From: Limnephilus marmoratus | Taxonomy: Eukaryota > Arthropoda > Insecta > Trichoptera > Limnephilidae | NCBI GenBank assembly: GCA_917880885.1 | Contig: OU862923.1 | Location: 27,171,770-27,235,769 of the forward strand | Length of the DNA stretch: 64,000 nucleotides | Direction of reading: 5' to 3' | Part shown: positions 10,666-22,998 of the stretch, piece after piece | How the letters are laid out: every line of letters starts with the position of its first letter | Numbering within the stretch: position 1 is the stretch's first letter | The notes under the pieces: model-generated | The model's database searches: none | What the model was told of the DNA's origin: nothing | What the model saw: only the letters and a program-made list of their open reading frames with translations | Translations under genes and position numbers: made by a program

Positions 10666-11181
10666 AAAGCTCAGTTTGAAAAGTTCTCTATGTGATGTAG
10701 ATCACCAGTTTTCCACTTGTACCATGTGTATGCATAAAACACAGTGTATAAATGGTGTTGAGTCTGAATCAGCCTTGAATTTTTTTTTTAAGTTTTGCTT
10801 TTTTCTGTGAGCATTTGGGTTTTTTCCTTTTTTCGGCATTAGAGTTAATAACTCAGGTACGCCTCATACATCATTACATGTCTGGCCATGTTGTAGTTAG
10901 CTTGAAAACAAGTGGTTAAAATAACTTTTGGAGCCGGATCTCACAGCTCTGATAAAAAAAATTGTCCCACAAAACCTACTACAAATGTGATGTAGATTTA
11001 TCAGTTTCTCATTTGTTCCACTAGTCTCCAGACAACATGTATAATTAGGAAGGATTGTTTTGCAGAAATGGTGTCCGATACTGTCTTGAATTGGTATAAT
11101 ATTATAACAGTTTGCTGAATGTCCGTTAAGCTAATGTTTGTTATTTCTGTCCACTATTTGATGTGTTGTATATATATTTAG
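10666..11181 (+). repeat. Intronic region with decayed copies of the receptor exon 11182-11286
   Basis: TGATGTAGAT at 10692 and 10989 begins two related blocks. Each leads to an exon-like segment: about 10745-10775 reads INGVESESAL (AAATGGTGTTGAGTCTGA) and about 11066-11100 has AAATGGTGTCCGATACTG. The real exon has AAATGGTGTTGAATCTGAGG (INGVESEVTL). The copies lack good splice context and look like pseudo-exons. Confidence 0.6.
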
Positions 11182-11286
11182 GGAGGAGTGGTTTATATAA
11201 ATGGTGTTGAATCTGAGGTCACTTTGGGCGGAGAAGTTGGAGAACCACTGCTTAATGGTCATGTTCGTATAACAGAGAATCCCAGA
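11182..11286 (+). CDS. Membrane receptor, cytoplasmic exon with the INGVESE motif
   Basis: Acceptor TATATTTAG and donor GTGAGT bound 35 codons in phase 0 at both ends. The peptide begins GGVVYINGVESEVTLGG and ends EPLLNGHVRITENPR, polar and probably unstructured cytoplasmic sequence with an LLNGHVRITENP segment that looks like a conserved tail motif. Two decayed look-alikes of the start of this exon sit in the preceding intron near 10750 and 11065, suggesting local exon duplication. Exon reality is well supported by splice sites, phase and composition; molecular function is not readable from this piece. Confidence 0.68.
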
Positions 11287-11656
11287 GTGAGTATAGTCCT
11301 TCTTTATCTTTTATCTTCTCCTGATACACTTTTTCTACTAATGCTAAATTTTTAACAAATGTCAGGATCATAATTGGGTAACTATAATGTTATAGAATAT
11401 GTTGCCTTGTAATCGTTTTGGTGTGGTGTTTATTTGTCAATGCTTTGGAAATATTATTGTGAAAGTCTCCATTAATAAATTTCATATTATCATTTAGCAA
11501 CCCGTGTGCAACCCGTGTGATGAATGATATTTGTTCAAGATTAAACACATTTCTTTTCATGTAGCACCAATGTATGACCAAACCAACCCAATGCAACCCT
11601 GTGATGTGACAAATGAATTATAATTCTTCCTATTTTATATACCTCGGTCAGTACTA

Positions 11657-12326
11657 CAGTTTGTCAAATAAGAGTAGAAAATATATGAGGGTGCCACTGT
11701 TGATCAAATGGCAATACTCAACACATAACTCATGGTGTTAAAGTAAAGCTCTGTAACCTACATTTTTACAAAAAATTAAAAAGGCATAATAGTGGAAAAA
11801 ATATTTTTTCATTGAAGTATAGATACTGGCCGATCTCAAAATTAGAATTGCGTATAGGTATATTATTATTATACCTTTGAAATTTTCTGTTAACATAATG
11901 AGGAATAAGTATAATGTAATAAAATATAAAGCACAGTTTAGAAATTGCTCATATTTATTTAATACTAGATAAAGTACCTAGCGTTGCTTGGGCTTTAGAT
12001 CATGTCTCTAATTTTAGATCTGAATATATTTAACTCATTCAGATCTAAAAGTAGTGTAACTAAACTCATCATTAGTGATTCTTCCTTTCTATCTATTTTT
12101 AAATTCAAATTTATGTTAAATTAAACTAAAGCAAATCGCTTTATAAATCACCTTTTAATCAAATTTATGTCACGAAAAAAAAAAGTTTTTTAAAATGTGG
12201 TTTACTGTGTTCTATACATTCAGTGTCATTGCACGTCAAAAAATATTTGACAGTTAAATTGGTGTTGCCAGTCTACAAATTTAGTAGTTCCAGTTTTTAT
12301 ATTTTCTACTCTTATTTGACAGACTA
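11657..12326. mobile_element. Tc1/mariner-type MITE, copy 1
   Basis: Inverted ends of about 28 bases (AGTTTGTCAAATAAGAGTAG against AGTCTGTCAAATAAGAGTAG) beside TA. A second copy lies at 18120-18776. No coding sequence. It sits in the receptor's last intron, ending about 55 bases before the terminal exon. Confidence 0.85.
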
Positions 12327-12381
12327 TACATAATTGTATTTATATAAATCTTTTGTCCTAATGTAAGAATATTATTTTCAG

Positions 12382-12930
12382 TTCTCGAAGAAGCATTTAC
12401 CAAACGGCAATTGCCGACCACTTCTTGATAAGAAAACGCAAGGACCCGTGTTTGATGGCACTCTGGATGTGTCTCGCTATGAGGAACTGCCTGACGTGAC
12501 AGTGGAAACCATCCTGGAGGGAGACATGACTTTGGACACCTCGGCAGAACAAGTTTGCTCCGACGTTCTGTCCACTTCCACTCTCCCCATGAGCAAACCA
12601 GACTCCTCCGCAGAAAACAACTGCACGTCCAACTGTAACGATCTGGTAAATGGCGTACAAGTACACATTGACAGAAATTTCAATTCCGAAGTTACAAATG
12701 TAAAAAAAGTCGATCTCACCAGCAATGACAAACTTATATTAGATACAAAATCTGGTGCTAAAAAATACATTGAAAAGGAAAAGGAGGATTGTAACGTGAA
12801 GGGGAGCGGGCCAAACACGAGGTTGGAGAATGCCAAGAACAACTCTTCGGTGGACGCGATGGCGACGCTAGATTACCGGGAGAACGGCAGCACGCGGAGA
12901 GTGGCCCCGGCGCTGGGCCCCAACGGGTGA
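12382..12930 (+). CDS. Membrane receptor, terminal coding exon
   Basis: Acceptor ATTATTTTCAG leads into 182 codons and TGA at 12928-12930, in phase with the preceding exon. The peptide opens FSKKHLPNGNCRPLLDKKTQ, then VFDGTLDVSRYEELPDVTVE. A Ser/Thr/Asp/Asn-rich and finally Lys-rich stretch follows, with no membrane segment. This is the C-terminal half of a cytoplasmic tail of about 280 residues, likely an adaptor-binding region; no catalytic domain is visible. Near the stop the DNA stays GC-rich and a frame shifted by one base stays open to TAA at 13049-13051, so the exact C-terminus is uncertain (see findings). I considered protogenin/IGDCC-like, CDON/BOC-like and Turtle-like receptors and could not decide. 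Confidence 0.75.
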   Translation, partial: FSKKHLPNGNCRPLLDKKTQGPVFDGTLDVSRYEELPDVTVETILEGDMTLDTSAEQVCSDVLSTSTLPMSKPDSSAENNCTSNCNDLVNGVQVHIDRNFNSEVTNVKKVDLTSNDKLILDTKSGAKKYIEKEKEDCNVKGSGPNTRLENAKNNSSVDAMATLDYRENGSTRRVAPALGPNG

Positions 12931-13576
12931 CACGGCTCGTAGGGTGCGGGCGCAGACGGCGCGGCAGCTAAGGAACTACATAATGGCAGGCGGCCAGGGG
13001 GGCATGGGGGGCACCACAAGCACGAGCGTGGCGACAGAAGTGCATTTATAAACTTTACACGGAGAAACCGGTGGGAGTTGTAGAATAGCGTAACTGGGTG
13101 TTAACTATTTCTTTCAATCCTCAGCTGTACAAACTGACCTTTACTTTGTGATCATTTACAAAAGCAATTTTTAACCATTACCTTTTTATTTATTATGTGT
13201 TTGTGAGGTACACCTAGAGAGGTTTATTTAAATGTTTATAATTTATATATGTAGCTTTGCAAAAGTATGCGTTGGTAGTCACGAATTAGATGTTCTGTAT
13301 GTAGATGTGAATTTTATTGAAGTGTTATCTGGGAAAATCTAAGTGTTTAGTAGCCCCGTGGTGTGGTGTGTGCTGTGCGTTGTCTCGTAGGACACTCATG
13401 TTGGATACCTCATGTTGGATACCTCATGTTGGATGTACCCTTTCTAATTCTGATTCTTATTGTGTTAAATGTTTCAGTACAGTAGATAAAATAATGTGTC
13501 AATATTTTATTGATGTTGAAATATAAGGACTCTAAAATAATGTAAATGTTGAAGTCGTGTAGATTTTTTAAATAAA
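12931..13576 (+). other. Probable proximal 3' UTR of the membrane receptor
   Basis: Sequence after the TGA shifts from GC-rich to AT-rich without a clear splice donor. The first good polyadenylation signal is AATAAA at 13571-13576. Further AATAAA motifs near 14359, 14367 and 17738 would permit a much longer UTR. Assignment is inference from position. Confidence 0.5.
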
Positions 13577-16500
13577 CTAAAACAGTTGATTCATTCAAAA
13601 ATGGTTGTATTTTCCAAGTGGAAATAATCTTAAGCTATTATTAATACTGAACCATCTGTTTGGTCCTCGGCGAGAGTGACCATCACCTCAAGTCTATAGA
13701 TCTGTTTTAGTGTGCGTTAGTTGTACATATTCATATGTTTACTAAATGTTGGGTTATTAATCTCCTTAGGTTTCCGTTTCCCCACATTTTATTTTCTCTT
13801 AATGAGCACATCCTTCAGTTTCTGTTCCACCGGTTCTTATTTCGTATAAATGATCAAACCCTTCAATATCTGTTTCCCTGACTCTTCGGACTTAACGAGC
13901 AAATCCTTTAGTTTCTTTTTCTGTCACCGCACACCTCTCAGATTTCGTTTCCCCTTATTTATTTTCAATGAGCAAACCCTTCAACCGAGGGGAAACTGTC
14001 TTCTGTTTCCTTGTCTCGGTGATCACAACCTTCAGTTTCTGTTTCCCCAACTCGATGAGCACACTTTTTAACTCCTCATATTTACTCTCAATTTGTCAGC
14101 TTGTATTTCAACTCCCATTTCAGCTTCTGTTTTCCTGACTTATTTGAAGCACTCTGAGGAAAGTTATATCTTAAATGAATAAGAAAATAGTTTATAATAA
14201 AGTTGCAAGTTTGATGTTAGATGAATGTATTGTCTATTTGGATCAATGTTGTTATATGGATTAATCAATGGTTAGGTAAAATGGCTATCAACAGCTTTCT
14301 TCTGTCGTTCCTTCCATCTTCTTGAATAATATTTTTCTCTTTTGGCTTTTTACATCGCAATAAAGAATAAAACTATTTTTTTATTAGTCATGAGGTAGTA
14401 GTAGGTCGATGTGTATTTTCTAAATTATTGATATAAAAATTTGCTGGAAGAAAATTAAGAAAAAAAAGTGGTGGTTTGGTGTGATGTCTTTTGCTTGTAA
14501 AAAAGAAAACAACTTTGATGAAAGATCGGAATGAAATGGATTTGATATTGTGTATTTAATATCTTATATTATATTGGCTTCACTTGAATGTTGTGTCATG
14601 AATGTAAAGATGTTAGTTGTTGTATTCAACCATTTTTATTGTAATTAGAGATTTGACATTTTAAAAATGTTTGGAGTAATATCAACTGAGAGTAGGAACT
14701 AACTGCATGAAATAATTAAAAATATAGAAATTTGTATTGGAATTTAGAGTTTTAACAACATAAAGGAGAGGATTTAACCCCACTTAATTTTCATGAAATA
14801 AGTTTGGTAAGTTTTTGGTTCAGATTTCCACAGACGAGATAACCATTTGTTTGTTTGAGCAATGAGATATTGAATCCTGAAAAGAACACGGGTAACAATT
14901 TAATTAAATAATATTTTTGGCAAAGGCAATTGAACGAAGGATAATTAATTTGAGGTTAGAACTGGAGCGTGGTTATATAGAAGGATTTGCACCGAATGTA
15001 CAAATACTGGACAAAAGAAACTCATTAAAGTTTTCTTGCTGGTTGTAAAATATTATTTCAATTTTATTTATTTATTTTTGTTTTCATCTTCTATTCTTCC
15101 TCTGTTGTGCAAAAATAATAAAAATAGTTCTTTTCTACTGAAAACCCTAAAAACCTGCATTTTGTATATAAACATTTGTTTAAAATACTTTATTCTACAC
15201 ATTCATTATTATAATCCATTAAAATAATAGAATTATTGAAACGTTATTTTAAAACTAAGTATTGGAATAAAAGCTACGAGTAAATAAGTTTAACTATTGT
15301 AAAATTAGAATAATCGGATGTGCGGGTATACTGATATTTTTGTTTTATTTTATAATATTGTATTTTGATATACGAGTAATAATTATTATTCTTTTTAATT
15401 CCCATTTTTCGGTTCCTACATTTGATTTTGTTTTCATTTATATCAGCATTAGTAAGCTACCAAGCTAGATTATATTAATTAGGTTTAGTCGGAGATGACA
15501 CAATAACTTACCATTAGGTTTTATTTAAGTAATTTTAGTCACTTTGAACAATCTCACTGAGAATGTTTCCCAATAAGAGATGGATTTTGTCTTTGGGTTG
15601 ATTCCACCAACTTTATTTAGTGTACAGTGTTTCAGTATTAAAGCACAACAATCAAGTCAAGTATTTGAGGGTAGCTACCAGCTGTACTTAAACTCAGGAA
15701 AAGATACTTTGGCTTTGTTGCTCTCTATCATTGTTAATTTATTTCTTCCCCGTATTATGAATACAGCACAACGAATAGAAGACCAATCAGATTAGTTTTG
15801 TAGATTCCGTGCTAGCCCTCTTTCCGTTGCTACAATAACAGAGATAAATACAAGTAATGTAGGATAATTATATAATAACTTAACGTAACGGGCTACTTCA
15901 CTCAGTGCTGTATTGAATCCAGGCAACTGTTATTGGATACTGTGTATATATTTCTTTAGTTCGGTAACATTATTAAACTGTTAAATAAGATTGAGTACCT
16001 GATTTCAGAATATTGTAGGTTATAATCTATATTTTATGACATACGGTAATCTAATAGTATATATCCGATGCTTCAGTATATTTAAGGACGATAAGCTAAC
16101 TACACTAGGCTTATATTGAAGCAATTTCCCAATAGTAAATTATAATGAGGTCGTTGGCCATTCTGCGTGAAGACTTCAATATATTTAACCTACAGTCAAA
16201 TAATTTATTTAATATTTACGCTTCTTTTGTAGAAATACATTTTTATTGAAGCTTGTATTACCTGATTCAATCCTAACTTTTACCATTCAATGTAGGCTTA
16301 AAGGTTTAAATAATTTAGCATATGTCAAGGTTTAAGTAGCAAAAGTTTTATTGTCTTTTATTTGCTTTATCCTTTGTTATTTTTATTTTTAGATTTAGTC
16401 TAAATTGACCGAAATCTTATTTTTCTTTTTTTTTTTAATTCGATGCCAGATATAACGTCTAAAAGAGCTTTACAGTGGCCCAACTAAAAAGGATTTGCAA

Positions 16501-18117
16501 GGTCTTCAGAAGATGCAATAATTTCTTTAATATTATTTTGACCACATTTGGATGATGTCTTATGATGATGATGATGAGTACTTGGTAAAATTATAAAAAT
16601 TCACTAACAAATGCGTCCAAGAACATTAAATTTTAATCAGATCCCGGATTTGTTTGTAGATTTTAAACAAAATAATAGACTTGTTAAGAAGGGAAGATAA
16701 GATGATAATATTGTCATCTTGTAAAATCTTTAAATATGTTTTCCGATGGATGAATTCGGATCACTTTGAAAAAAGCAATATTATTCAGATAATGTAATGA
16801 ATTTATTATCTTTAAAATTTGTGTGTAATTAATATTAATATTGTTCATATTTTAAATCTGTTATTCCTCTTAACATGTTTGTTTTTTAATCCCATTTTCT
16901 CTTAATTCCAACATCAATTATTATTTTTGATTCCTCTCACAAAAGAAGAAAAAGAACTAATATTTTTACATAACCAGTCAGAAAATGGGACCATTTTGCG
17001 CAAATCTGCTAAATAGCACATACAATACATTTATATTTGTTTGAATTTCAATCTGTAGTATATTGTAAGGCTTATGAATATTAAAATGAAACCTTGGAGG
17101 TGGTGTATACAATTCAATATTGTTAAGAATACTAAATGTTAATGTTAGGAAAAAGGTAATGGTTTAAAACATCAATCAAATTATATTATATTGTGAGTTA
17201 TGAATTATGAAATTGGCTTTCAAAGCAAATATCTTGAGAAAAACTATTAGTACAGATTTTATAAAGTACAGATAAAATCTGTTGAGGAAAACAACATTTT
17301 TTTCACTTTTGAAAATTTACAAGGAGTAGGAGATTTACATACATATTTGTTTATTATTTAAAATTTGACAAAATTAAAAAAATATATAGGTATAGTATAA
17401 TATTTTCTTTGACCATGTATAATATCTTCTTTTATATTTTCAATAATTATGTTTTATTGTGTTTTTAAACATTTGAAATCAGATTTTGAATTCAATATTG
17501 GAGTTTGAATATTTATTGATTTTGTAGTTTCCACACAGCCTTTGTTTGAATTTCACTAGCACATTTCCTACAAACATTAATATTCTACTGTTGAGAGTGT
17601 AAGTTATTTACTGTTTCCGTAAATACTGTAATGACACCGATATAATATCTAAACAGAACAGTTTTCGGTTTACTTAAGAGTTTACCTTTACATAGTGTAG
17701 ATATTTTCGCAAACAGTGTTTTCATCTTTTTGTAATAAATAAAGCATTCTTAAATAATAACAATTGTATGTACTTTAGCAATTAGTCACATTAGAGAGCA
17801 AATCACCTGTTACAAATGAAAGGAATGCGTATGTACAAACACAATGATATATTATTATGTATAATGTAAATACTTGGCTGTTCTGTTCTGGACAGTTCTT
17901 TATTATTATATTCTATTCTTAATGCAACCTCTAGTACTAAATGAAAACGCAATACTTACCTGAATCTGATACCTTTTGAAGAGCATTTATATTTGTAATA
18001 CATACATACATACATTCTAATCATATTAATCTCTTTTTATTTGTAAATTCAAATATTTCCAACTATAATTTATTCATATTTCAGTTGTTAATTTATTAAT
18101 GCAGATAGAAAGTCTTA
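13577..18117. other. AT-rich stretch without recognisable coding sequence
   Basis: No convincing reading frame, splice-bounded exon or TE domain is visible. At 13745-14140 a degenerate repeat with a unit of roughly 45-55 bases recurs (variants of GAGCAAACCCTTCAGTTTC and CTGTTTCCCC). The rest may be long 3' UTR of the receptor or intergenic spacer. Confidence 0.5.
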
Positions 18118-18119
18118 TA

Positions 18120-18776
18120 CAGTTTGTCAAATAAGAGTAGAAAATAAATGAGGGCGCCACTGTTGATCAAATGGCAATACTAAAAACATAACTCATGGTG
18201 TTAAAGAACCTACATTTTTATAAAAAATTAAAAAGGCATAATAGTGAAAAAAATATTTTTTCATTGCAGTATAAATACCCGCCGATCTCTAAATTAGATT
18301 TGCATATAGGTATATTATTATTATATCTTTGCAATTTTGTGTTAACACAATGAAGAATAACTATAATGTACTAAAATATAAAGCACAGTTTATAAATTGC
18401 TCACATTTATTTAATACTAGATAAAGTACCTAGCGTTGCCTGGGCTTTATCATGTCTCTAATTTTAGATCTGAATATATTAACTCATTCAGATCTAAAAG
18501 TAGTGTAACTAAACTCACCATTAGTGATTCTTCCTTTCTATCCATTGTTAAATTCAAATTTATTTTAAACTAAATTAAAGCAAATCGCTTTATAAACCAC
18601 CTTTTAATCAAATTTATGTCATGAAGAAAAAATGTTTTTTAAAATGTGGTTTACTGTTTTCTATACATTCAGTGTCATTGCACTTCAAAAAAATATTTGA
18701 CGGTTAAATTGGTGTTGCCAGTCTACAAATTTAGTAGTTCCAGTTTTTATATTTTCTACTCTTATTTGACAGACTA
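18120..18776. mobile_element. Tc1/mariner-type MITE, copy 2
   Basis: Same element as 11657-12326, same orientation, differing by scattered substitutions and small indels. TA flanks both ends (18118-18119, 18777-18778). Confidence 0.87.
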
Positions 18777-18778
18777 TA

Positions 18779-20232
18779 CCTATTAATATCATTCATTTTT
18801 TAAATTCAGTGAAACTGAACCAGGCCTAAACCGTGGTTCCCTGACCCATCTAGAAAAAGGAGATAAAAATGTAGACAATGAAATTTAAAAAAAAATCTAT
18901 TTTAGTTTATCATAATATTGGGATTTTATTCAAACTGTTTCCCTTATTGTTTTTAGCTAACACCGCTGAAAAATTATTTCTTAGTAAAACTTCTGTACAT
19001 AATTTAAGTTACAAACCATAATTATTATTGTTATTTCAATAACGGATTCAATATTGCTTTACACCATTATGTACAACTGGATGGAATGAAATAGCTGCTA
19101 AGTAGTATTATATGTATTAGGTATATAAATATGTAAGAAGGTTGTTTTGATGTCTCTAAAAACCATACTGTTTTACAGAATGCCAACCAATCCAACTTCC
19201 CAAGTTTCCACAGTAAAAATACCTCTGGCTGATCCTGTGATCACTTCTCATGACATTTTCACTATTTCATATATCAACTACATAATTGAAATATTTGAGC
19301 TATGCTATCGTTAACGAACTTTTTCAATTTAATATTATCGTCTAGTAGAGATCCGCCTACATACTTTTATTTTTGACCTACTAATACTAATCTTGCAGTA
19401 TTTATGTTTATGTTTTTAAGAGTACACGATTTTATACATAGGTTTGTACTTAAATAATAGATACGGATAATTGACTAAAGCTTGTTATTTTGCATATTAG
19501 TTTTCCGATCAAACCAAACATTAAATAGATTAAAACTCACTTTTAGCATGTTTGTAAAAAGGTTCATAAAATCATTTGACGGCAAAAATATTGTCAAAGT
19601 TGTTTGCAGTTAAATTTAAGAATAATTCTGTTATCTCAAACTCCATTTTTAATTTTGAAGTGTTAACTTTTCATACTAGTATAAAATATTTATTACGTAC
19701 ATGTCGTACATAGTTGTTTTAGGACTTTTTGAAAGCTTATTTGGATTTTTAGTAACCTGTTTTACAAGTTCTGTTCCCAGGATAATTCTAGATATATTTA
19801 AGCATGTTTTAAGATGTCAACGATTACCTCATGTTTTATCGTGTTCAAATGAAGTATCATATTTTTCTACATTTTTGTTTTCAAATCAAAAATAATAGTA
19901 CCACTCATTTAAAATTAAAAAGCTTTGTGCTGTAGCTACTGGAAGTAGTATAGTACCTTCCTCGTCAGAACATGTGTTTAATCAACAGCAGAGAAGTAGT
20001 AATAATGTAATTCAGACGCCTTTATTCTGGAGCTAACCGCAGCTTGGTTATTGTACGTCTAGTTATTTTAACCAACCTGATCTATTTATTTTTGTTATAC
20101 TAATGTAAAATATTTTACTAGTTTATTTGGAATAAGATTATAATTTGAACAATAACTTGTAAGGTAAAGTTGTGGCGACTTTAATATTTGTAATAATAAT
20201 ATGAGTGTCAAGTTAACACTATGTATTTGCAG
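18779..20232. other. AT-rich spacer
   Basis: No supported coding sequence, repeat or RNA gene seen. Short open frames have AT-rich, non-protein-like composition. Confidence 0.4.
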
Positions 20233-20368
20233 CTTGGGTATATGGTAATGTACAGGTGAGTGGGTACCACGCAGAAGTGAGTTTATCCGATCCGAACCGG
20301 AGACGAAGACGGAGTACAGACCAGGAGTCGGAGTGGAGACAGAGGTCTGACGCAGGCCAGCGAGTGAG
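20233..20368 (+). CDS. Candidate unassigned exon
   Basis: A GC-richer island in AT-rich DNA, preceded by TATTTGCAG and followed by GAGGTAATCT (or GTGAGG six bases earlier). Read from the third base it is open for 44 codons: VSGYHAEVSLSDPNRRRRR, then STDQESEWRQRSDAG, a charged sequence unlike random translation here. It does not continue the receptor frame from the terminal exon at 12382. It might be an alternative exon, part of an unseen gene, or a repeat fragment. No homology recognised. Confidence 0.3.
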
Positions 20369-21690
20369 GTAATCTCAACTTGTCGCTGCTTATATAACAC
20401 GGGTATAAAAGTTCATCAATATTTTGACTGAACTGAATACATATTTTTTAGATTTTTACAATCAATTTATTGTACAATTTGTTTTTGTTAAGTACTTTCA
20501 CACTGTGCACATTCCTTTTGTTCATTCTACAGATTTATTTAGTCTCAAGAAGTCCTAATTTACCGGGACTTTGTCCGTGGATCAAAACTTATTCCATATT
20601 AAAATATAGTTTGTTTGTTTATTCTCGGCACGCCCCACGTGGGGAGAATATGGGGAGCGTGTGGAGAGCTAAGTATCTACCTCAAATGAATTACCTATAT
20701 TATGATTATGACTACATAAATATATTATAATGTTTATTTAACGCAGTTTCCCAAATGTTTTGTACAAGTTTTACTGCTTTACTTTGGTTTTTACACTTAT
20801 TTTTACAGTTTTATTTTTCGATTCAGTTATTAACATTGTTGGGTGCACAGAAGAAAATTAGCACCTCTGAAAATTGCTAAACATTTGAATATTATTGAAA
20901 TCTCATAATGTGTAATCTATAAAATGCTCAATTAAATATTTTAAAAGTAAGTACGATTGATAAATAGATTCAAAACGGCACTAGATTTTTTAATACTTAA
21001 TAATATGTAAATTTGGAGGATAAGTCTCTGGGTAATAATAATTTTGTAATAATTAAGAACACAGTAACATGAGAATTCAAAGACAAATTTTAGCAACACA
21101 GGGTTTATTATAAAACAAGTATTGTTCACTTTCACCAATAGTGTTTAATGACTGTCATCCACGATATTTGTTACTTTGGTTTCTTTTCTTTTATAACAAA
21201 CAATACTTCAGTGTTATTTACAGCCACTATGTACAGGTTTAACAAAAATATTTTAAATTTTATAATTAAGAATAATAACGATGAAATGTACAAACCATAT
21301 ATCTGATTATTTATTTTTAAACACAATCCCTCTCCAGAATTTCTCCTAACAGTCAATCAATTCATCCTTCACCACAAACTGGAATTCTTACAAAATCATA
21401 TGGATTTTTCCAGCTACAGGAAATGATCTACCTCAGTCTTCCTCAATGAAAAATTTCGGATATGCAAATTGGTAACTTTGCACAGAGAATTATGTTGTTT
21501 TGATATTTTGCATAAATCCCTATTTATTGAGTTGGAAAAAAAGTTATGGCAATTTTAAACAACAAAGTTAGGGAACGTACCCAAACTGTGACCAACTTTT
21601 TGCAATTTCGATGGAGCCCCCATACCTGAGCTGGACACAGAGTTACACCAAGCATATCGATGGAGGTCCTGGTCGGAAGATTGCTTCCGT
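20369..21690. other. AT-rich spacer with one MITE fragment
   Basis: No gene seen. At about 21568-21605 a short stretch with GGGAACGTACCCAAACT and CCAACTTTTTGCAATTT matches one end of the MITE at 29624-29789. Confidence 0.5.
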
Positions 21691-21699
21691 TGAAGGAGA

Positions 21700-22212
21700 C
21701 TAGATTTCAGTATTTATCACAATCTAAATTGACGGTTCATGTTCCATCAATATAAATCGGAGCGCTACCCTAGTAGTTCAATATTTATCGCAATCCAAAT
21801 TGATGGATCGTGATTCATCAATATAGATTGGAGTGCTACCCTAGAAGTTCAGTATTTATCACAGTCGAAATTGTTGGATCATGTTCCATCAATATAGATT
21901 GGAGTGCTACCCTAGAAGTTCAGTATTTATCACAGTCGAAATTGTTGGATCATGTTCCATCAATATAGATCGGAGTGCTACCCTAGAAGTTCAGTATTTA
22001 TCACAGTCGAAATTGTTGGATCATGTTCCATCAATATAGATCGGAGTGCTACCCTAGAAGTTCAGTATTTATCACAGTCGAAATTGTTGGATCATGTTCC
22101 ATCAATATAGATTGGAGTGCTACCCTAGAAGTTCAGTATTTATCACAATCGAAATTGTTGGATCATGTTCCATCAATATAGATCGGAGTGCTACCCTAGA
22201 AGTTCAATATTT
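21700..22212 (+). repeat. 71-bp satellite array
   Basis: GTTCAGTATTTATCAC recurs at 21847, 21918, 21989, 22060, 22131 and 22202, an exact 71-base period over about seven units, with earlier units more diverged. Monomers contain GTTGGATCATGTTCCATCAA and TAGATCGGAGTGCTACCCTA. Confidence 0.93.
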
Positions 22213-22531
22213 ATTGCATATTATTATGGATAAAGGGAGAAAAGTTAAGGCTTGTGTTGGTGTTATCTCCAACACATGCTTTAAAAAGAAGATTAAAAAG
22301 AAAATGATGGATAAATAAGTCGAGGGGTACGGCTCTCGACTAGCAATCCGAAGGTCGCGGATTCAAATCCCGGCATGCGCAAGTAAATTTTATTTGATTA
22401 CTTTGTGTTATTTCACAAAATAATAAATTGTACTAGGGGCAGTCAAAAAGTAATGCCTTCTATTTTTTTGTACTTAAATAAAGTTAGTTAAGTGAAAATT
22501 TTGAATTTGGTGCAATTCCAATTACAATTTG

Positions 22532-22998
22532 GGAGGCGGGTATGGGTACCGCCTCCCCAGGAACCATTTATTGGATAACCAACACCTCTGCCATAGGTCA
22601 CCCCAAGTAGTTCGCTACGTTTGGTGACTTAGCAGTGGTGCCCGGGTTCATGCGGGTGAGGTTTGTCCAGGTCTTGGCGGCCGATGTGTCTGCTCAGCTG
22701 CTGCGTGGTGGACAGGATCGAGAGAGACTGGTTGAGGGAGGTCTTTTATCCCTCTCCAGGCCAGAATCTCCCGATTCATCGCCTTGCACTACAGTTGGAG
22801 GGATGGATTCATATGTCTATCACTCCTGGATTCACTGACCCCTGGTTTCTTACCCATCCCTATTACCTTTTTCCTTCCCAGAACTTCCTCTCCTTCCTTT
22901 CCTTAAAACAACCCTTCACACAGCATCTTCTAAGATGACATTATTATTCTGAGGGAAATTATTTTCCTCAGAGCCTCCTGTGTGGAGCTAATGTAAAA
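22532..22998 (+). mobile_element. A-tailed retroposon family B, copy 2
   Basis: The fullest plus-strand copy: starts GGAGGCGGGTATGGGTACCG, includes CATAGGTCACCCCAAG and GTGCCCGGGTTCATGCG, and ends TGTGGAGCTAATGTAAAAAAA. Inserted in the mariner. No conserved protein frame. Confidence 0.78.
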
